From Akkermansiaceae bacterium (lineage in GTDB: Bacteria; Verrucomicrobiota; Verrucomicrobiia; Verrucomicrobiales; Akkermansiaceae): 64,000 bases of DNA. The notes under the pieces were generated by a model. It ran no database searches, was not told the DNA's origin, and worked only from the letters and a program-made list of their open reading frames with translations. Numbering within the stretch: the stretch's first letter is position 1; the number at the start of each line of letters is the position of its first letter. Positions 26,243 to 36,900 of the stretch are shown one piece after another. The translations under genes and the position numbers were made by a program. The stretch is taken from the NCBI GenBank assembly GCA_026421245.1, contig JAPKDJ010000011.1:1-64000 (forward strand), given 5' to 3'.

Positions 26243-28843
26243 ATGAAGCAAAAGATTCTCCCTCTGACCTTTTCGGCAGCTCTTTTATCAAGTGCGATCG
26301 CTGCGGGGAAATCGAAACCCAAGCTGGTGATCGATCCGGATACCCGGATCACTCTGGAACAAGGATTTGATGCCGACCTCCTCTACGAAGTCCCTCCATC
26401 CCAAGGCTCCTGGGTTGCCATGGCCTTTGACCCCAAAGGAAGATTGATCGTTTCCGACCAAGACGACAAAGGAGTTTTCCGGGTAACCCTCCCTCAGGAA
26501 GGAAAACCAAACTCAAAGGCTTCCGTCGAAAGCCTCAAAGGCTTCCCCTACCTCCCCATCAACTGGGGCAAACGCAAAGTTGGCGGCGCTCTCGGATTCC
26601 TCCATGCCTTTGACAGCCTCTACATGTCGTCCATGAAAGGCTTCTATCGCATCAGGGACACCAACGGTGATGACCAATACGACGAATTCAAACTCATCAA
26701 AAAGCTCGGCGTGGGCTACGAACATTCCGCGCACTCCATCATCTTGTCGGAGGATCAAAAATCCCTCTACCTCGTCACTGGCAACCACACTCCCATCCCC
26801 AAGGACATCCCAAGCCTTCAGCCCTCTGTCTGGGAAAAAGATGCCCTCCTTCCGCCCTTGCCGGATCCCATGGGCCACGCCGTCAGCATTCGACCTCCCG
26901 CCGGCTGGATCTGCCGCATCTCGCCCGATGGCAAGGATTGGACCATGATCTCCTCCGGCTTCCGCAATCCCGTCGATCTTGCCCTTAATCCGGAAGGCGA
27001 ACTCTTCACCTTCGACTCCGATCTCGAGTTTGATATCGGCAGCCCCTGGTATCGCCCCACCAGAGTCAACCACGTCACCTCCGCCAGCGAATTTGGCTGG
27101 CGTTCCGGCTCCGCTAAGTGGAAAGAGTATTTTGCCGACAGCAACGGCGCCGTCGTCAATGTCGGCCCTGGATCGCCCACCGGCATCAGCTTTGGTCACC
27201 ACTCAAATTTCCCCGCTTACTACCAAAGCAAACTCTTCATCTGCGACTGGACCTTCGGCACCATCTACACCGTTGAATTAGAGGAAGACGGCTCAAGCTA
27301 CACGGGGACCAAACGTGAGTTCCTTCACGGAAACCCCCTCAATGTCTCAGCAATGAGATTCGGACCCGATGGACACATGTACTTCCTCACCGGCGGCCGG
27401 AACACTGCTTCCAAGCTCTACCGCATCCGCCACACCGGAGAGCAAACTTCCGGTAAAAAGCCCAAACGCCTGGTCAAAAACCAAGCTCTCCGCAATCTCC
27501 GCAATCGCCTCGAAAAATGCCACCGTCCGCTCGAAAACGGCACCGAGGCTATCGCCAATTGCTGGCCTCAACTCTCACACCCCGACCGCAACATCCGCTA
27601 CGCCGCACGCCTCGGCATCGAGAACCAAGATCTCACTCTTTGGCAGGAAAAAGTTTTCTCCGAATCCAACCCTCGCGCCGTAATTTACTCCGCCATTGCC
27701 CTCTGCCGCCACGGCGAAAAAACCCTTTCCAGTCGCCTCCTTAAGAAGCTCAACAAACTCCCTTTCAATTCGCTCGATGCCACCGACCAACTCGCCCTTC
27801 TACGAGCCTACTCCCTCTGTTTCATCCGTCTGGAGAAACCCTCGATCGAAGAAATCAATGCCGTCATCGCCAAACTGGAACCCGCGTATCCCGCCAAAGA
27901 CGAGAACCTAAACACCGAACTTTGCCGCGTCCTCAGCTATCTCAACTCCCCAACCGTAGTTGGAAAAACAATCGCCCTCATGAAGGTGACCCAAGCCAAG
28001 ACCGTCGTCTTCGATAAGGAAATGTTGGACCGCCACGAATACGGAAAAAGCATCCTCCAAATGATGAGCAACACCCCCAACCGCCAGAACATCCACTACG
28101 CCTACTCTCTCCGGCAGGTGCAAAACGGGTGGACTCTGGAAAATCGCAAATTCTACTTCAGCTGGCTCAATGAAACCCTCGAAAAAAACGGAGGAAAAAG
28201 CTTCGCCGGCTACATTCGCGCCATTCGTGAAGACGCCATCTCCCATCTCCCCAAAGAAGAAGCCGCCTCTATCTCCTGGCTCCTCGGGAAAATTGCCCCC
28301 ATCGATCTCAGCAAACTTCCGGTTCCTACAGGACCACCGGTCGTCTGGACTGTCGAATCAGCCTCCAAGCTTTTCGAGGGAGGCCTCAAAGGAAGAGATT
28401 TCAAAAACGGAAAAAAGATGTTCTCCGCCGGTCAATGCGTCGCCTGCCACCGCTTCGAAGGCTCCGGCGGCTACTCCGGCCCCGATCTTGGATCCGTTGG
28501 GAATCGCTACGCCATCAAAGACATCCTCGTCGCCATCTGCGAACCAAGCCAGTCCATCTCCGAGCAATATCAAGCCAGCACCGTCACCCTCAAAGAGGGC
28601 GGCTCAGCCTACGGTCGCATTATCTATAAAAACAAAAAAGAGATCGCCGTCGCCCCGAACCCTTACAATCTCGGCGATGTCATCAAAACCCCCATGGACA
28701 AGGTGAAAAAAATCGAATGGTCCCAAACTTCCATGATGCCTCCCGGCACCATCTTTGCCATGAACAAAAATGAAGTCATGGACCTTGTCGCTTACCTCAT
28801 CTCCAGCGGAAATCCCAAACACGAAGCCTTTCAAAACGAATAG
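26243..28843 (+). CDS. PVC-type secreted sugar dehydrogenase-like propeller fused to cytochrome c
   Basis: Exported protein of 866 residues with signal peptide (MKQKILPLTFSAALLSSAIAAG). The N-terminal half is a sorbosone/glucose dehydrogenase-like propeller (for example GFRNPVDLALNPEGELFTFD). A helical HEAT-like middle (about 410-690) follows. The C-terminus is a heme-binding domain with CVACH (C732, C735, H736) and the conserved downstream pattern typical of the Pirellula/Verrucomicrobium cytochrome type, including SMMPPGTIF. It probably oxidises a sugar or polyol in the periplasm and passes electrons through its own heme. Start ATG 26243 chosen for the signal peptide; the frame is open from 26129. 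No partner cytochrome is adjacent. Confidence 0.88.
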   Translation: MKQKILPLTFSAALLSSAIAAGKSKPKLVIDPDTRITLEQGFDADLLYEVPPSQGSWVAMAFDPKGRLIVSDQDDKGVFRVTLPQEGKPNSKASVESLKGFPYLPINWGKRKVGGALGFLHAFDSLYMSSMKGFYRIRDTNGDDQYDEFKLIKKLGVGYEHSAHSIILSEDQKSLYLVTGNHTPIPKDIPSLQPSVWEKDALLPPLPDPMGHAVSIRPPAGWICRISPDGKDWTMISSGFRNPVDLALNPEGELFTFDSDLEFDIGSPWYRPTRVNHVTSASEFGWRSGSAKWKEYFADSNGAVVNVGPGSPTGISFGHHSNFPAYYQSKLFICDWTFGTIYTVELEEDGSSYTGTKREFLHGNPLNVSAMRFGPDGHMYFLTGGRNTASKLYRIRHTGEQTSGKKPKRLVKNQALRNLRNRLEKCHRPLENGTEAIANCWPQLSHPDRNIRYAARLGIENQDLTLWQEKVFSESNPRAVIYSAIALCRHGEKTLSSRLLKKLNKLPFNSLDATDQLALLRAYSLCFIRLEKPSIEEINAVIAKLEPAYPAKDENLNTELCRVLSYLNSPTVVGKTIALMKVTQAKTVVFDKEMLDRHEYGKSILQMMSNTPNRQNIHYAYSLRQVQNGWTLENRKFYFSWLNETLEKNGGKSFAGYIRAIREDAISHLPKEEAASISWLLGKIAPIDLSKLPVPTGPPVVWTVESASKLFEGGLKGRDFKNGKKMFSAGQCVACHRFEGSGGYSGPDLGSVGNRYAIKDILVAICEPSQSISEQYQASTVTLKEGGSAYGRIIYKNKKEIAVAPNPYNLGDVIKTPMDKVKKIEWSQTSMMPPGTIFAMNKNEVMDLVAYLISSGNPKHEAFQNE

Positions 28844-28850
28844 CTCTGAA

Positions 28851-29223
28851 CTCAATACCTTGAAAGCCGGCCTCGTCATCTTCGCCCTCCACCTTTTCTC
28901 CGGAAGCGCCCTCCGAATTGGTTTGAGAAATACTTCGCGAGCAATGACGCCTACTTTGGCACCGTCTTGCCTATGGAAGGCTATCCCGTCAATGACATGG
29001 TTCACGATGAAAGCGTGATCTGGACTCGATGAGGAACCGGGTCCCACCGCGGCCCGTTAGAACATGATAAACTGGAACGCGCAGACCTCGTTCAGATTCT
29101 CCGCAAGAATGTCATTTTTGTCCGTAAGGTTCCACCCAGAACAGAGATCGCCAAATATGGTCTACATCGACCAAAGTCGCTCAATCCCAGCGCGATCGAA
29201 TCGCACTTTAAACCCTCATCCTA
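28851..29223 (+). pseudogene. Anonymous gene remnant with internal stop
   Basis: One frame gives two protein-like stretches separated by TGA: the first contains NWFEKYFASNDAYFGTVLP and ends ESVIWTR; after the TGA it continues with EHDKLERADLVQILRKNV and ends at 29223. No start codon or known family is evident. The TGA is preceded by CGA and followed by GGA, with no redox motif, so recoding is unlikely. Best read as a decayed gene lying between the cytochrome and HAD genes. Confidence 0.35.
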
Positions 29224-29270
29224 ATCGAGTTCAACATTGCGATCCCTGCTTTTGCCGCTACCTCTTCCCC

Positions 29271-29933
29271 ATGAAACCCGCTGCCATTCTCTTCGACTTC
29301 GACGGTGTCATCCTCGACACCGAATGGTCCATCTACGAATCCATCCGCGATGTTTTCCTCGAGAACGGACACGATCTTCCTCTCGAGGAGTATGTCCAGT
29401 GCATCGGCTCCGACTTCAAAACCTGGTCTCCCGAAACCCGTCTCGAAGAACTCACCGGCAAGTCCTTCGAATGGAAGGCCATCAGCAGGGTCCGCAACAA
29501 GTGGATCCGCGAAGAAATTGCCAAACTCGACGCCATGCCCGGTGTCCGTGATACTCTCGAACACTGCCGGGATATATCCCTCCCCTGCGCCGTTGTCTCC
29601 AGTTCCACCCACAACTGGGTCGATGGCTGGCTCAAAAAACTCGGGCTTCTCTCGTACTTCGCCCACATCGTCGCTCGCGAAGACGCCCCCCGCATCAAAC
29701 CCGCGCCAGATCTCTACCTCGAAGCCGTGCGGCGCATGAACCTTCCTGCCGAAAAATGCCTCGTCATCGAGGATTCGCTCAATGGTCTCAAATCCGCCCA
29801 CGAAACAGGATGCCCGGTTGCTGCCATTCCCAACCGCATCACAAGCTGCATTGATTTCTCGGAAGCCCAACACCAATATCCCTCCCTCGTCGAATTCCTT
29901 CAAGATCTGTCATGCGCTTCCTCTTTCCATTGA
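29271..29933 (+). CDS. HAD-superfamily phosphatase, beta-phosphoglucomutase-like
   Basis: Cytoplasmic HAD hydrolase of 220 residues, the usual length for this subfamily. Motif I is LFDFDGVILDTE (nucleophile and acid/base aspartates), motif II is VVSSSTHNW, motif III is the lysine in RIKPAPDLY, and motif IV is VIEDSLNGLKSA. A helical cap is inserted after motif I, as in beta-phosphoglucomutase and related sugar-phosphate phosphatases. The frame runs open from 29064, but ATG 29271 starts directly before the Rossmann strand. The 3' end overlaps the lipoprotein apbE gene by 22 bases, which implies co-translation. Substrate not predictable. Confidence 0.9.
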   Translation: MKPAAILFDFDGVILDTEWSIYESIRDVFLENGHDLPLEEYVQCIGSDFKTWSPETRLEELTGKSFEWKAISRVRNKWIREEIAKLDAMPGVRDTLEHCRDISLPCAVVSSSTHNWVDGWLKKLGLLSYFAHIVAREDAPRIKPAPDLYLEAVRRMNLPAEKCLVIEDSLNGLKSAHETGCPVAAIPNRITSCIDFSEAQHQYPSLVEFLQDLSCASSFH

Positions 29934-30907
29934 TTCTCTTCCTCGCTTCATGCCAGGAACAGGAATCCCCCGCCAACGTTGAAAATGGCGCCACCCCCAT
30001 TCGCATTGAGACCCAGCGCCCGCTCATGGGCACACTCTTCACCGTCAAAACCTATGCCCACGATGCCAGGGAAGGCTACCTCGCCATGGAGGAAGCCCTT
30101 GACCTCGCCGAGGACTTTGGCAACCGAGCCACCGACTACGACCCCGACTCCGAACTCAATCGCCTCACCAAATCTCCCGTCGGCGCCCCCATCAAAGTCA
30201 GCGACGACCTCTTCCAGGTCCTTCTCCTCGGACAAAAGCTCGCCAGAGAAACCGGCGGGATCTTTGATCCCACCTACGGCCCCCTCACTCACTTATGGCG
30301 CCAAACCCGCCGCACCAAGCAGGTCCCATCCGAAGAAGACCTTGCCGAGGCCCGCAGCCGCTGCGGCATCGCCCACCTCTCCTTCGACGTGAAAACCCAA
30401 ACGATCACCGTTCTTCAAGAAGGCATGCAACTCGATCTCGGAGGGATCGCCAAAGGCTTCGCTGCCGACATGATCTTCGATCACCTCAAAAAACAAGGTT
30501 ACTCGCAATCCCTCGTCGCAGCAGCGGGAGACCTCCGCATCGGCGATCCTCCCCCAGGCAAGGAAGGCTGGAACATCGGCCTCCGGACCTTCCGCCTCAC
30601 TCCCACCAGCAGCCTTCCTCTACGAAGCTGCGCCGTTTCCACCTCCGGTGACCTCCACCAAAACGTCATCGCAAACGGCCAAAAGTTCTCCCACCTCATC
30701 GACCTTCGTACCGGCCTCGGCCTCACCACGAGACGGGCCGCCTCTGTCATCCTCCCCGAAGCCAAACTCACCGACCCTCTCGCCACCGCCGCCTGCTTGT
30801 CCAACGATCCAAAATCTATCCTAAAACACTACCCCTCCGCCTCCATCCGCGTCATCTACGAGGATCAAAGCATTCCCCCCGTCACCACCGGCATCTTCTC
30901 AAAATAA
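29912..30907 (+). CDS. apbE: FAD:protein FMN transferase lipoprotein
   Basis: ApbE family protein of 331 residues that flavinylates periplasmic or membrane proteins (for example RNF/NQR subunits) by attaching FMN to Thr/Ser. The N-terminus MRFLFPLILFLASCQEQ is a lipoprotein signal (lipobox LASC). Family features: PLMGTLFTVKTY, DYDPDSELNRL, FDPTYGPL, LDLGGIAKGFAAD and a C-terminal SHLIDLRTG. The start overlaps the upstream HAD gene. Likely anchored facing the periplasm. Target flavoproteins are not in the window. Confidence 0.92.
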   Translation: MRFLFPLILFLASCQEQESPANVENGATPIRIETQRPLMGTLFTVKTYAHDAREGYLAMEEALDLAEDFGNRATDYDPDSELNRLTKSPVGAPIKVSDDLFQVLLLGQKLARETGGIFDPTYGPLTHLWRQTRRTKQVPSEEDLAEARSRCGIAHLSFDVKTQTITVLQEGMQLDLGGIAKGFAADMIFDHLKKQGYSQSLVAAAGDLRIGDPPPGKEGWNIGLRTFRLTPTSSLPLRSCAVSTSGDLHQNVIANGQKFSHLIDLRTGLGLTTRRAASVILPEAKLTDPLATAACLSNDPKSILKHYPSASIRVIYEDQSIPPVTTGIFSK

Positions 30908-31004
30908 CCCATCACGCTCCGCTCCCCCACGCCTCCGTGTGAGCCCCTCCTCAACCTCACTTGTTCATTGCCCGTTCATCTTCGAAAGGAGAAGATCCCA
31001 TTCA

Positions 31005-32060
31005 ATGAATCTCGAAACCCTCGAAAACGCCATTGGCCACTGGCTCGAAAACGACGCCACCGACGTCTTCCTTGCCGAGGGCCAACCAACGCGCCTCCGC
31101 ATCAATGGCGAAGTCGTTGCGATTGAGGAATCCAACATGACCCGTGACGAAATCGCCACCCTCTGGGAAGCCTGTGGCGTCAATCCGGAAACCCATAACG
31201 AACACGACGCCCGTCACCTCATGTCTTCCGGCGGCTACCTCCGCGTCAATCTCTACCGGGCCATGGGCAATCTCTCCGCCGCCATTCGCCCCATCAAAGA
31301 CGTCATCCCGCCGCTCGATTCCCTGGGCCTCCCCACCGATCTTTTTCGCAGTTGGACGAAACGCCGCTCCGGACTCGTCCTCGTCACCGGGGCCACCGGC
31401 TCGGGGAAATCCACCACCCTCGCCTCCGCTCTCGATGATTTAAACCAATCCCTCCACGGTCACATCGTCACCCTCGAGGACCCCATCGAATACATCTTCC
31501 AAAACAAGCAGTCCTACTTCTCGCAACGGGAACTCAACTCCGATACCAACAGCTTCTCCGGAGCCCTCCGTGCCTCCCTTCGGCAAAACCCCGACGTCAT
31601 CATGATCGGCGAAATCCGGGACGAAGAAACCGCCCAACTCGCCCTCCGAGCCGCCGAAACGGGCCACCTCGTCCTCACCACGCTCCACAGCTCCGGCGTT
31701 GTTGAAGCCATCGAGCGCCTGAGCAACCTCTTCCCCGACGGCCCGCGCGAAACCTCCCTCATGCTCCTCTCCCGCCAGCTCATCGGGGTCCTGACCCAGA
31801 ATCTCCTCCCCGGCATCGACGGTTCGCTCAAGCTCGTCTGCGAGTATCTCGAAAACGACGGAGCCACCCGCACCTGGATCCGGGAAGGACGCTACCGCGA
31901 CCTCATCGACCACCTTCTCCGCCCGCAACAGGCACACGCCCGGGATATGCTGACCAGCATCGTTGAGGCCCACCAAGCAGGCCTGGTTGATGAAAATTCC
32001 GCCCGCAACGCCTCTCCCAACCCCAGCGACTTCGACCGCCAAATCCGCGGAATCTCCTAA
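31005..32060 (+). CDS. PilT/PilU-type twitching ATPase
   Basis: Cytoplasmic type IV pilus retraction-type ATPase of 351 residues. Walker A GATGSGKST lies near residue 129, with the Asp box TLEDPIEY, Walker B-like region VIMIGEIRDEETAQ and His box TGHLVLTTLHSSG. AAGGAG-type Shine-Dalgarno bases (GAAAGGAG, ending 13 bases before ATG) support start 31005 over the longer frame. A second PilT-type gene follows after 14 bases, so the two form an operon, like pilT-pilU pairs. No pilin, PilB or secretin is in the window. The two differ enough to be specialised (inference). Confidence 0.9.
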   Translation: MNLETLENAIGHWLENDATDVFLAEGQPTRLRINGEVVAIEESNMTRDEIATLWEACGVNPETHNEHDARHLMSSGGYLRVNLYRAMGNLSAAIRPIKDVIPPLDSLGLPTDLFRSWTKRRSGLVLVTGATGSGKSTTLASALDDLNQSLHGHIVTLEDPIEYIFQNKQSYFSQRELNSDTNSFSGALRASLRQNPDVIMIGEIRDEETAQLALRAAETGHLVLTTLHSSGVVEAIERLSNLFPDGPRETSLMLLSRQLIGVLTQNLLPGIDGSLKLVCEYLENDGATRTWIREGRYRDLIDHLLRPQQAHARDMLTSIVEAHQAGLVDENSARNASPNPSDFDRQIRGIS

Positions 32061-32074
32061 CCTTCACTGTCACC

Positions 32075-33163
32075 ATGAACCAAGCCCGCGAAATCCGCGA
32101 CTACCTCCACCTCACCGTCGAAAAAGGCGGCTCCGATCTCCACCTCACCGTCGGCGCCCCGCCCGCCGCCCGCGTCAACGGGGTCCTGCAGGCACTCGAA
32201 GACTTCTCCCTCAACGCCGACCAAATCCGCGAGCTCATCCTCGGCACCATGAATGAGACCCAACGCGCCACTCTCGACGAAGATTGGGAACTCGACTACG
32301 CTATCGAGGTTCGTAACGTCGGCCGCTTCCGCGGAAACGTCCACTTCTGCCGCCAAAACATCGAAGCAGTCTATCGCTACATCCCCGCCGAAATTCCGGA
32401 CCTCTCCTCGCTCGGGCACTACCCAATCATGGAGGAAATCTGTCATCTCCAACGCGGCCTCATTCTTATCACCGGCGTCACCGGATCGGGAAAAACCACC
32501 ACCCTCGCCGCCCTCGTCCAACGGATCTCCGAACTCCGCTCCGGCACCGTCATCACCCTCGAGGATCCCATCGAATTCACCTTCCAGCACAACTCCTCCC
32601 TCGTCAAACAACGCGAGATTGGGCGTGATACCAAGTCCTTCGCCAAGGGACTGCGCCAATGCATGAGACAGGATCCCGACGTCATCGTTGTTGGTGAACT
32701 CCGCGACCGTGAGTCCATGCAAATCGCCATGACTGCCGCCGAAACCGGACACCTTGTCATCAGCACTCTTCACACCCTCGACGCTCCCAAATCTATCGAG
32801 CGCATCATGGATCTCTTCCCCTCCGACCAGCAAAGGCAAATCGCCTCCCAACTCTCAAACGTCCTCGAAGCCATCGTCTGTCAGCGGCTTCTCCCCCGGG
32901 CCGATGTCGACGGCCGCGTCCTCTGTAGCGAAGCCTTACGAGTCAACTCCGGTATCCGTGCCTGCCTTCGTGAGCGAAAAGTCGAACAACTCGTCGGCCT
33001 CATGGAAATTGCCCATAAAGAAGGATGTCACACGATCGACGCCTGCCTCGAAACTCTCCTGAAGCACGGATACATCACCCACCACGATGCCGTGCAAAAC
33101 TGCCGCGACGAACGGCGCTTTAGCTCTGAAAATCTCGCTGCGAGAAGCGCAGTTAAGAAGTAG
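32075..33163 (+). CDS. pilT: PilT-type twitching motility ATPase
   Basis: Pilus retraction ATPase of 362 residues. The N-terminal PAS-like domain begins GGSDLHLTVGAPPAARVNG, the typical PilT start. Walker A is GVTGSGKTTT; the Asp box (TLEDPIEF), Walker B (VIVVGELRDRESMQ) and His box (ETGHLVISTLHT) are all intact. It hydrolyses ATP to disassemble the type IV pilus, acting at the inner-membrane base. It follows a paralogue by 14 bases. The gene end overlaps the tail of a toxin relict on the other strand (33153-33400). Confidence 0.92.
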   Translation: MNQAREIRDYLHLTVEKGGSDLHLTVGAPPAARVNGVLQALEDFSLNADQIRELILGTMNETQRATLDEDWELDYAIEVRNVGRFRGNVHFCRQNIEAVYRYIPAEIPDLSSLGHYPIMEEICHLQRGLILITGVTGSGKTTTLAALVQRISELRSGTVITLEDPIEFTFQHNSSLVKQREIGRDTKSFAKGLRQCMRQDPDVIVVGELRDRESMQIAMTAAETGHLVISTLHTLDAPKSIERIMDLFPSDQQRQIASQLSNVLEAIVCQRLLPRADVDGRVLCSEALRVNSGIRACLRERKVEQLVGLMEIAHKEGCHTIDACLETLLKHGYITHHDAVQNCRDERRFSSENLAARSAVKK

Positions 33164-33400
33164 AACCACTTGCAGCTTCCTTATACAAAGCATTCGCTTG
33201 TCCGTAAGACGGATTCCGAAAGTCATGCCTAACGACTGTCACCTTGATCTGCGTCTGACTTTTTCGAGGACAAGGAAATGAGACGGAAATCGCACCAAGT
33301 TGCATCGTCTGCGTCCACTGGGATCGAAATGATGCCTTTCAGGATACTCACAGACGTAATCAACCGCTTTCGTTAACTCTTTCCAAAAGTCGTCACCCAC
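33153..33400 (-). pseudogene. ParE/RelE-type toxin relict, truncated and frameshifted
   Basis: The minus strand encodes DDFWKELTKAVDYVCEYPER and HHFDPSGRRRCNLVRFPSHF, then, after a shift of one base at an A run (33260-33264), continues as IKVTVVRHDFRNPSYGQANA and stops at 33155-33153. These are hallmark segments of ParE/RelE-superfamily toxins (the PERH motif and the VVRHDxRxPSYG end). Adding one A to the run restores a single frame. The N-terminal 25-30 residues are missing; an in-frame TGA and the end of the 33419 gene precede it, and no antitoxin gene is adjacent. It is a decayed toxin, or an intact one with a sequencing indel plus a lost N-terminus. Confidence 0.72.
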
Positions 33401-33418
33401 CTCCTGTCAAAGAAGCCA

Positions 33419-33940
33419 CTATGACGAAGGCGGCGCAAATTGCCCCTTCAACGCTTCCGGGATTTCCACCTTTGGATGTTCGGATTCCGTCATCTTCCTC
33501 CAACCGAGGTGCTTGAGTGGATACAATTGACCAAGAACAATCGCATTTCTCCTTTCCCGGATCACGCGTCGTCCCCTCCGGTCGAGGCGCTTTTTCCCGA
33601 AGGCAATGATGGCATCTCCCATTTCGGCATCCTGCATCGGACCAAACGAAAGATCAATCAGCCGACTGTAAATTTCCAGATTCCGGGGGTGCTTTTTCAA
33701 GAACTGCCGGAAAAGGTGAAAAGCACCGCTCACATCCCCCTGCATCGCGAGGGCATCACCCTGGCTGAGGAGCGGAGGGGGGTTCCGAAATCTCTCAAGG
33801 GAGAAAAACGAAAGCGAATTGGCCATCCTCTGGCTAACCCAATGGGTTGTCCGAATCGCCAGAAAAATTGCCACCACAATGGCAGCGACCACCATGGAGA
33901 AAATGGCGAAGAAGCCTTTTAAGGCTGCGGCGAGGATCAT
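33419..33940 (-). CDS. Small membrane protein with TPR-like segment
   Basis: Protein of 173 residues. One N-terminal membrane helix (about residues 3-28, LAAALKGFFAIFSMVVAAIVVAIF) is followed by a soluble part with a TPR-like helix pair (GDALAMQGDVSGAFHLFRQF). It begins 3 bases after the stop of the FtsX-type permease gene, so the two are in one operon. Perhaps an accessory subunit of that permease or an assembly factor; no family recognised. Confidence 0.72.
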   Translation of the reverse strand: MILAAALKGFFAIFSMVVAAIVVAIFLAIRTTHWVSQRMANSLSFFSLERFRNPPPLLSQGDALAMQGDVSGAFHLFRQFLKKHPRNLEIYSRLIDLSFGPMQDAEMGDAIIAFGKKRLDRRGRRVIRERRNAIVLGQLYPLKHLGWRKMTESEHPKVEIPEALKGQFAPPSS

Positions 33941-33943
33941 AAA

Positions 33944-36900
33944 CTAAAGGCGGCAAAGAGCCCGAGTTCCTACGAAGTTTGCAATAAGAGCCATCACGAC
34001 GACCAGCCCAATCATCCAGGCTAAATCAACGAATCCGACTGTTCCACCCAGAACCGGAATCACCGCAACGAGCGCTGAAATCAATCCGATGCCCAGTCCC
34101 CACATCACCATCTCCCGAACTTCCCGTTTCACGATGGCAGCTCGAAGCCCCTTGGAAATCCCAAGGATTTTCAGCGTTTCAAACTCCCCCTTCCGCTCCA
34201 CCAAATTCCGTGCGGTGACAATTCCCACCCCAACACTGCCCAAAATAATTCCCAGACCACCGAGCACATTAAAAATCGCGATGTAGGTATTCTCCACCTC
34301 ATGAAAAGCCGCCAGCCGATCACGGGTTGCCGTCACCTTGCCTCCCAAATCAGCCGTTTCTTCCTGAAGGAGCTTTTTGTCCTCCTCTCCCGGGACGAGG
34401 AAAAGCTGATATCCGCCCATCGAAGGATATTTCTCAAGCAGCTTTGCCTCATCGACGATCACGCTCCCCTGAAAAATCGAATCCTTCACCACCCCCGCAA
34501 TCGTCACCGGATAATCATTCCCCCACTCATCCTGATACCTTAACTCATCCCCCACCTTCTTTTTCAAAACCCACATCATCGTCGTTTCATCAACGAAGGC
34601 CGGAACCCCGTCTCCTTTCAAAAGCGACCACTCATCGCTAGTTTTAAATCGTCCCTCCAGCAGTTTCGAATCAACTCCCAGAAGACGCGGCTGATCAGAT
34701 GCGGTGAGATTAAAACAATCGACATCGTCGCCCACCCCGATCCGGAACGGCACCAGCGAGTTCAGTCCAAACCACGCCACCTCTCCCTTGGCATCAGCCG
34801 GTCGATTCACCGGAGAAGTCGTCTCCACCCACCAGGCAAAACCTCCGGATCCACTCTTCTTGTCCTCCCAATCACCCCCGCCATTCTTGCGGAAGGATGC
34901 CACCGAGAGCACCAGAAAAACTCCGGCCGCCAAAACGCCAACCACAGTAAGGCTCCTCGATGCCCGCCGACTCAAATTCACCTTGGCCATTCCCTCCGCA
35001 GTGAGGCTCCCAAGCGAACCTATCCTGGCCAGTCTCTTTCGAAAGACCGCCAACCCGGTCACGAGCACCCCGAAGCCAACCAGAAAAAAGGCTCCCTGTG
35101 CTCCCGCCGTGAAAATCATCGCCACTCCGCCCAACACCAGCAGGAGTCCAATAATCAGGAACCCGGTCGCCCACTTGCTCTTCACCCCGATCTGCTCTTC
35201 GGCTCCGGAATTCAGCCGCAAACTCGCACTCTGTTTGGCTTGCTTGCGGGTCGTGAGCCACACCGCGATGAGTGAAAGCTTCACAATCGCCAGCATCCCC
35301 TTGGCAATCGTCCAACCACTGAGATGAAGCTCAAAATTCGTCCCGCTTCCCCAGATCGAACTGATGATTTTGAGAACCAGAACGCAGAACACCACCGCAA
35401 GCAATCCGCCAAGAATCGTGCCTCCCAAAACAACAACAAAGGCCTCGCCAATCCGCCAATTCGTAATCTTCTTTGCTGACACCCCAACTGCCGCAAGGAG
35501 GGCCCCTTCTTCGGCACGCTGCTCGACATTGAAACGGAAAAGCATCGCCACCAAGGCCACCGCCGCAAGGATGAGGAAAAAACTCATGCTCAAAAAGAGA
35601 ACCGCAAAGTCCACCGGCGACTTCGCGGTCTCCTTGGCTTCAGATGAAAAATTCAACACCTGCATGCCCGCCAACGAGGGCTCCAAAACTCCCCGTAGCT
35701 GCGCCGCCACTCCCTGCGCCTCACCCCCCGGCACACGGATTCCCGTCACCTTGCCCCAGCGGTTTGCCCACAAACTCTCCCCGGTTTCATGCGAGACAAA
35801 GGCCTTGGGCGTCCCTTTAAACTGCTCCCAGTAATCGTCGTCCTTGTCCCGAATCCGGGTCAAATCGAGCGGTAGTCCCGGTTCCCAATCGCGCGCGCTT
35901 TTCACATCCGCAACCCCCGGAAAATCCGGCATCCACCGTTTGTCCCGCGCCGGCCCGGCCATCGGAATAATTGCCTTCACCGTGAAAACCGCTCTTTCCT
36001 CCACAAGCTTGCTGCCGTCTTCCACCACAAAATAATCCATCGTCATTTCATCACCCACTTGCGCCCGCAGATCCTCGGCCAACCACTCATTAATGACCAC
36101 CTCGTCGTCACCCGGTTGAACCGGAAGGAAATCTGCGGACTCCCCACTCACCGCTGTCACCATGGAGTACGGCGTTTCTCCGACTTCTGTCGCCAGCGTA
36201 TTGACCAGATAAGTCAGCACCGGCTCTCCCGAGACCTTCTCCGCAATGCGCGGCTCCACAAAAATGCGTTCGGAACGAACTTCCACCCCACCGGGAACTT
36301 CCACGACCGAAATCCCATAGTCTGCCAGGGTGAGCATTTTCGCATCAAAGGGCGTCTTCTTGTTGAGGAGAAGCGCATTGGCCTTCCCCTCCAATTTAAG
36401 AACTTTTTGCAATCGCCCCAAGGGGAGAAAGACGGACGACGGCGGAACCTGCGTTTGCGCAAGACTGAAACGTCCAAACTCTCCCTCGCTGAGCACCTTC
36501 CCGATCGTGATGCGCAGCGAAGAAACTGATTCGCTTTCACCCGAAAGTGGGGCATCGCGGGACAAAAGGCCGGGCTTTTGAAGCCGCACCACCGCCGAAT
36601 CCCCCTTCTTAAGATCCAGGGCCCGCGCCAAAGGTCCGCTAATTGCCGCTTCGCCGTCCTTCAAGGCGACGGAAGTCTCCTCGGGCGCGAAGTCCCAAAA
36701 GTCATCACTGATCCCCATCACCTGAACCTGGCCTTCCGCCCGGTCCTCAACATTAACCTGCCCTTTTAAGTAAATCAGGGCAGAGCCCCCATTCCGCATG
36801 GCGAGGTCCGCCCGAAAGAAACGCTCCCCACCTGAAAAAATCTTCGCCACCTTGCCCGTCCTTAACTCGGCGGACTTCGAGAGACTCTGCTGCACCGAGT

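Noticed and set aside
28851-29223. In-frame TGA between two coding-like pieces as another selenocysteine site
   Set aside because: No redox motif, Cys-type family or hairpin surrounds it (CGA TGA GGA), and there is no start codon; decay explains it better.
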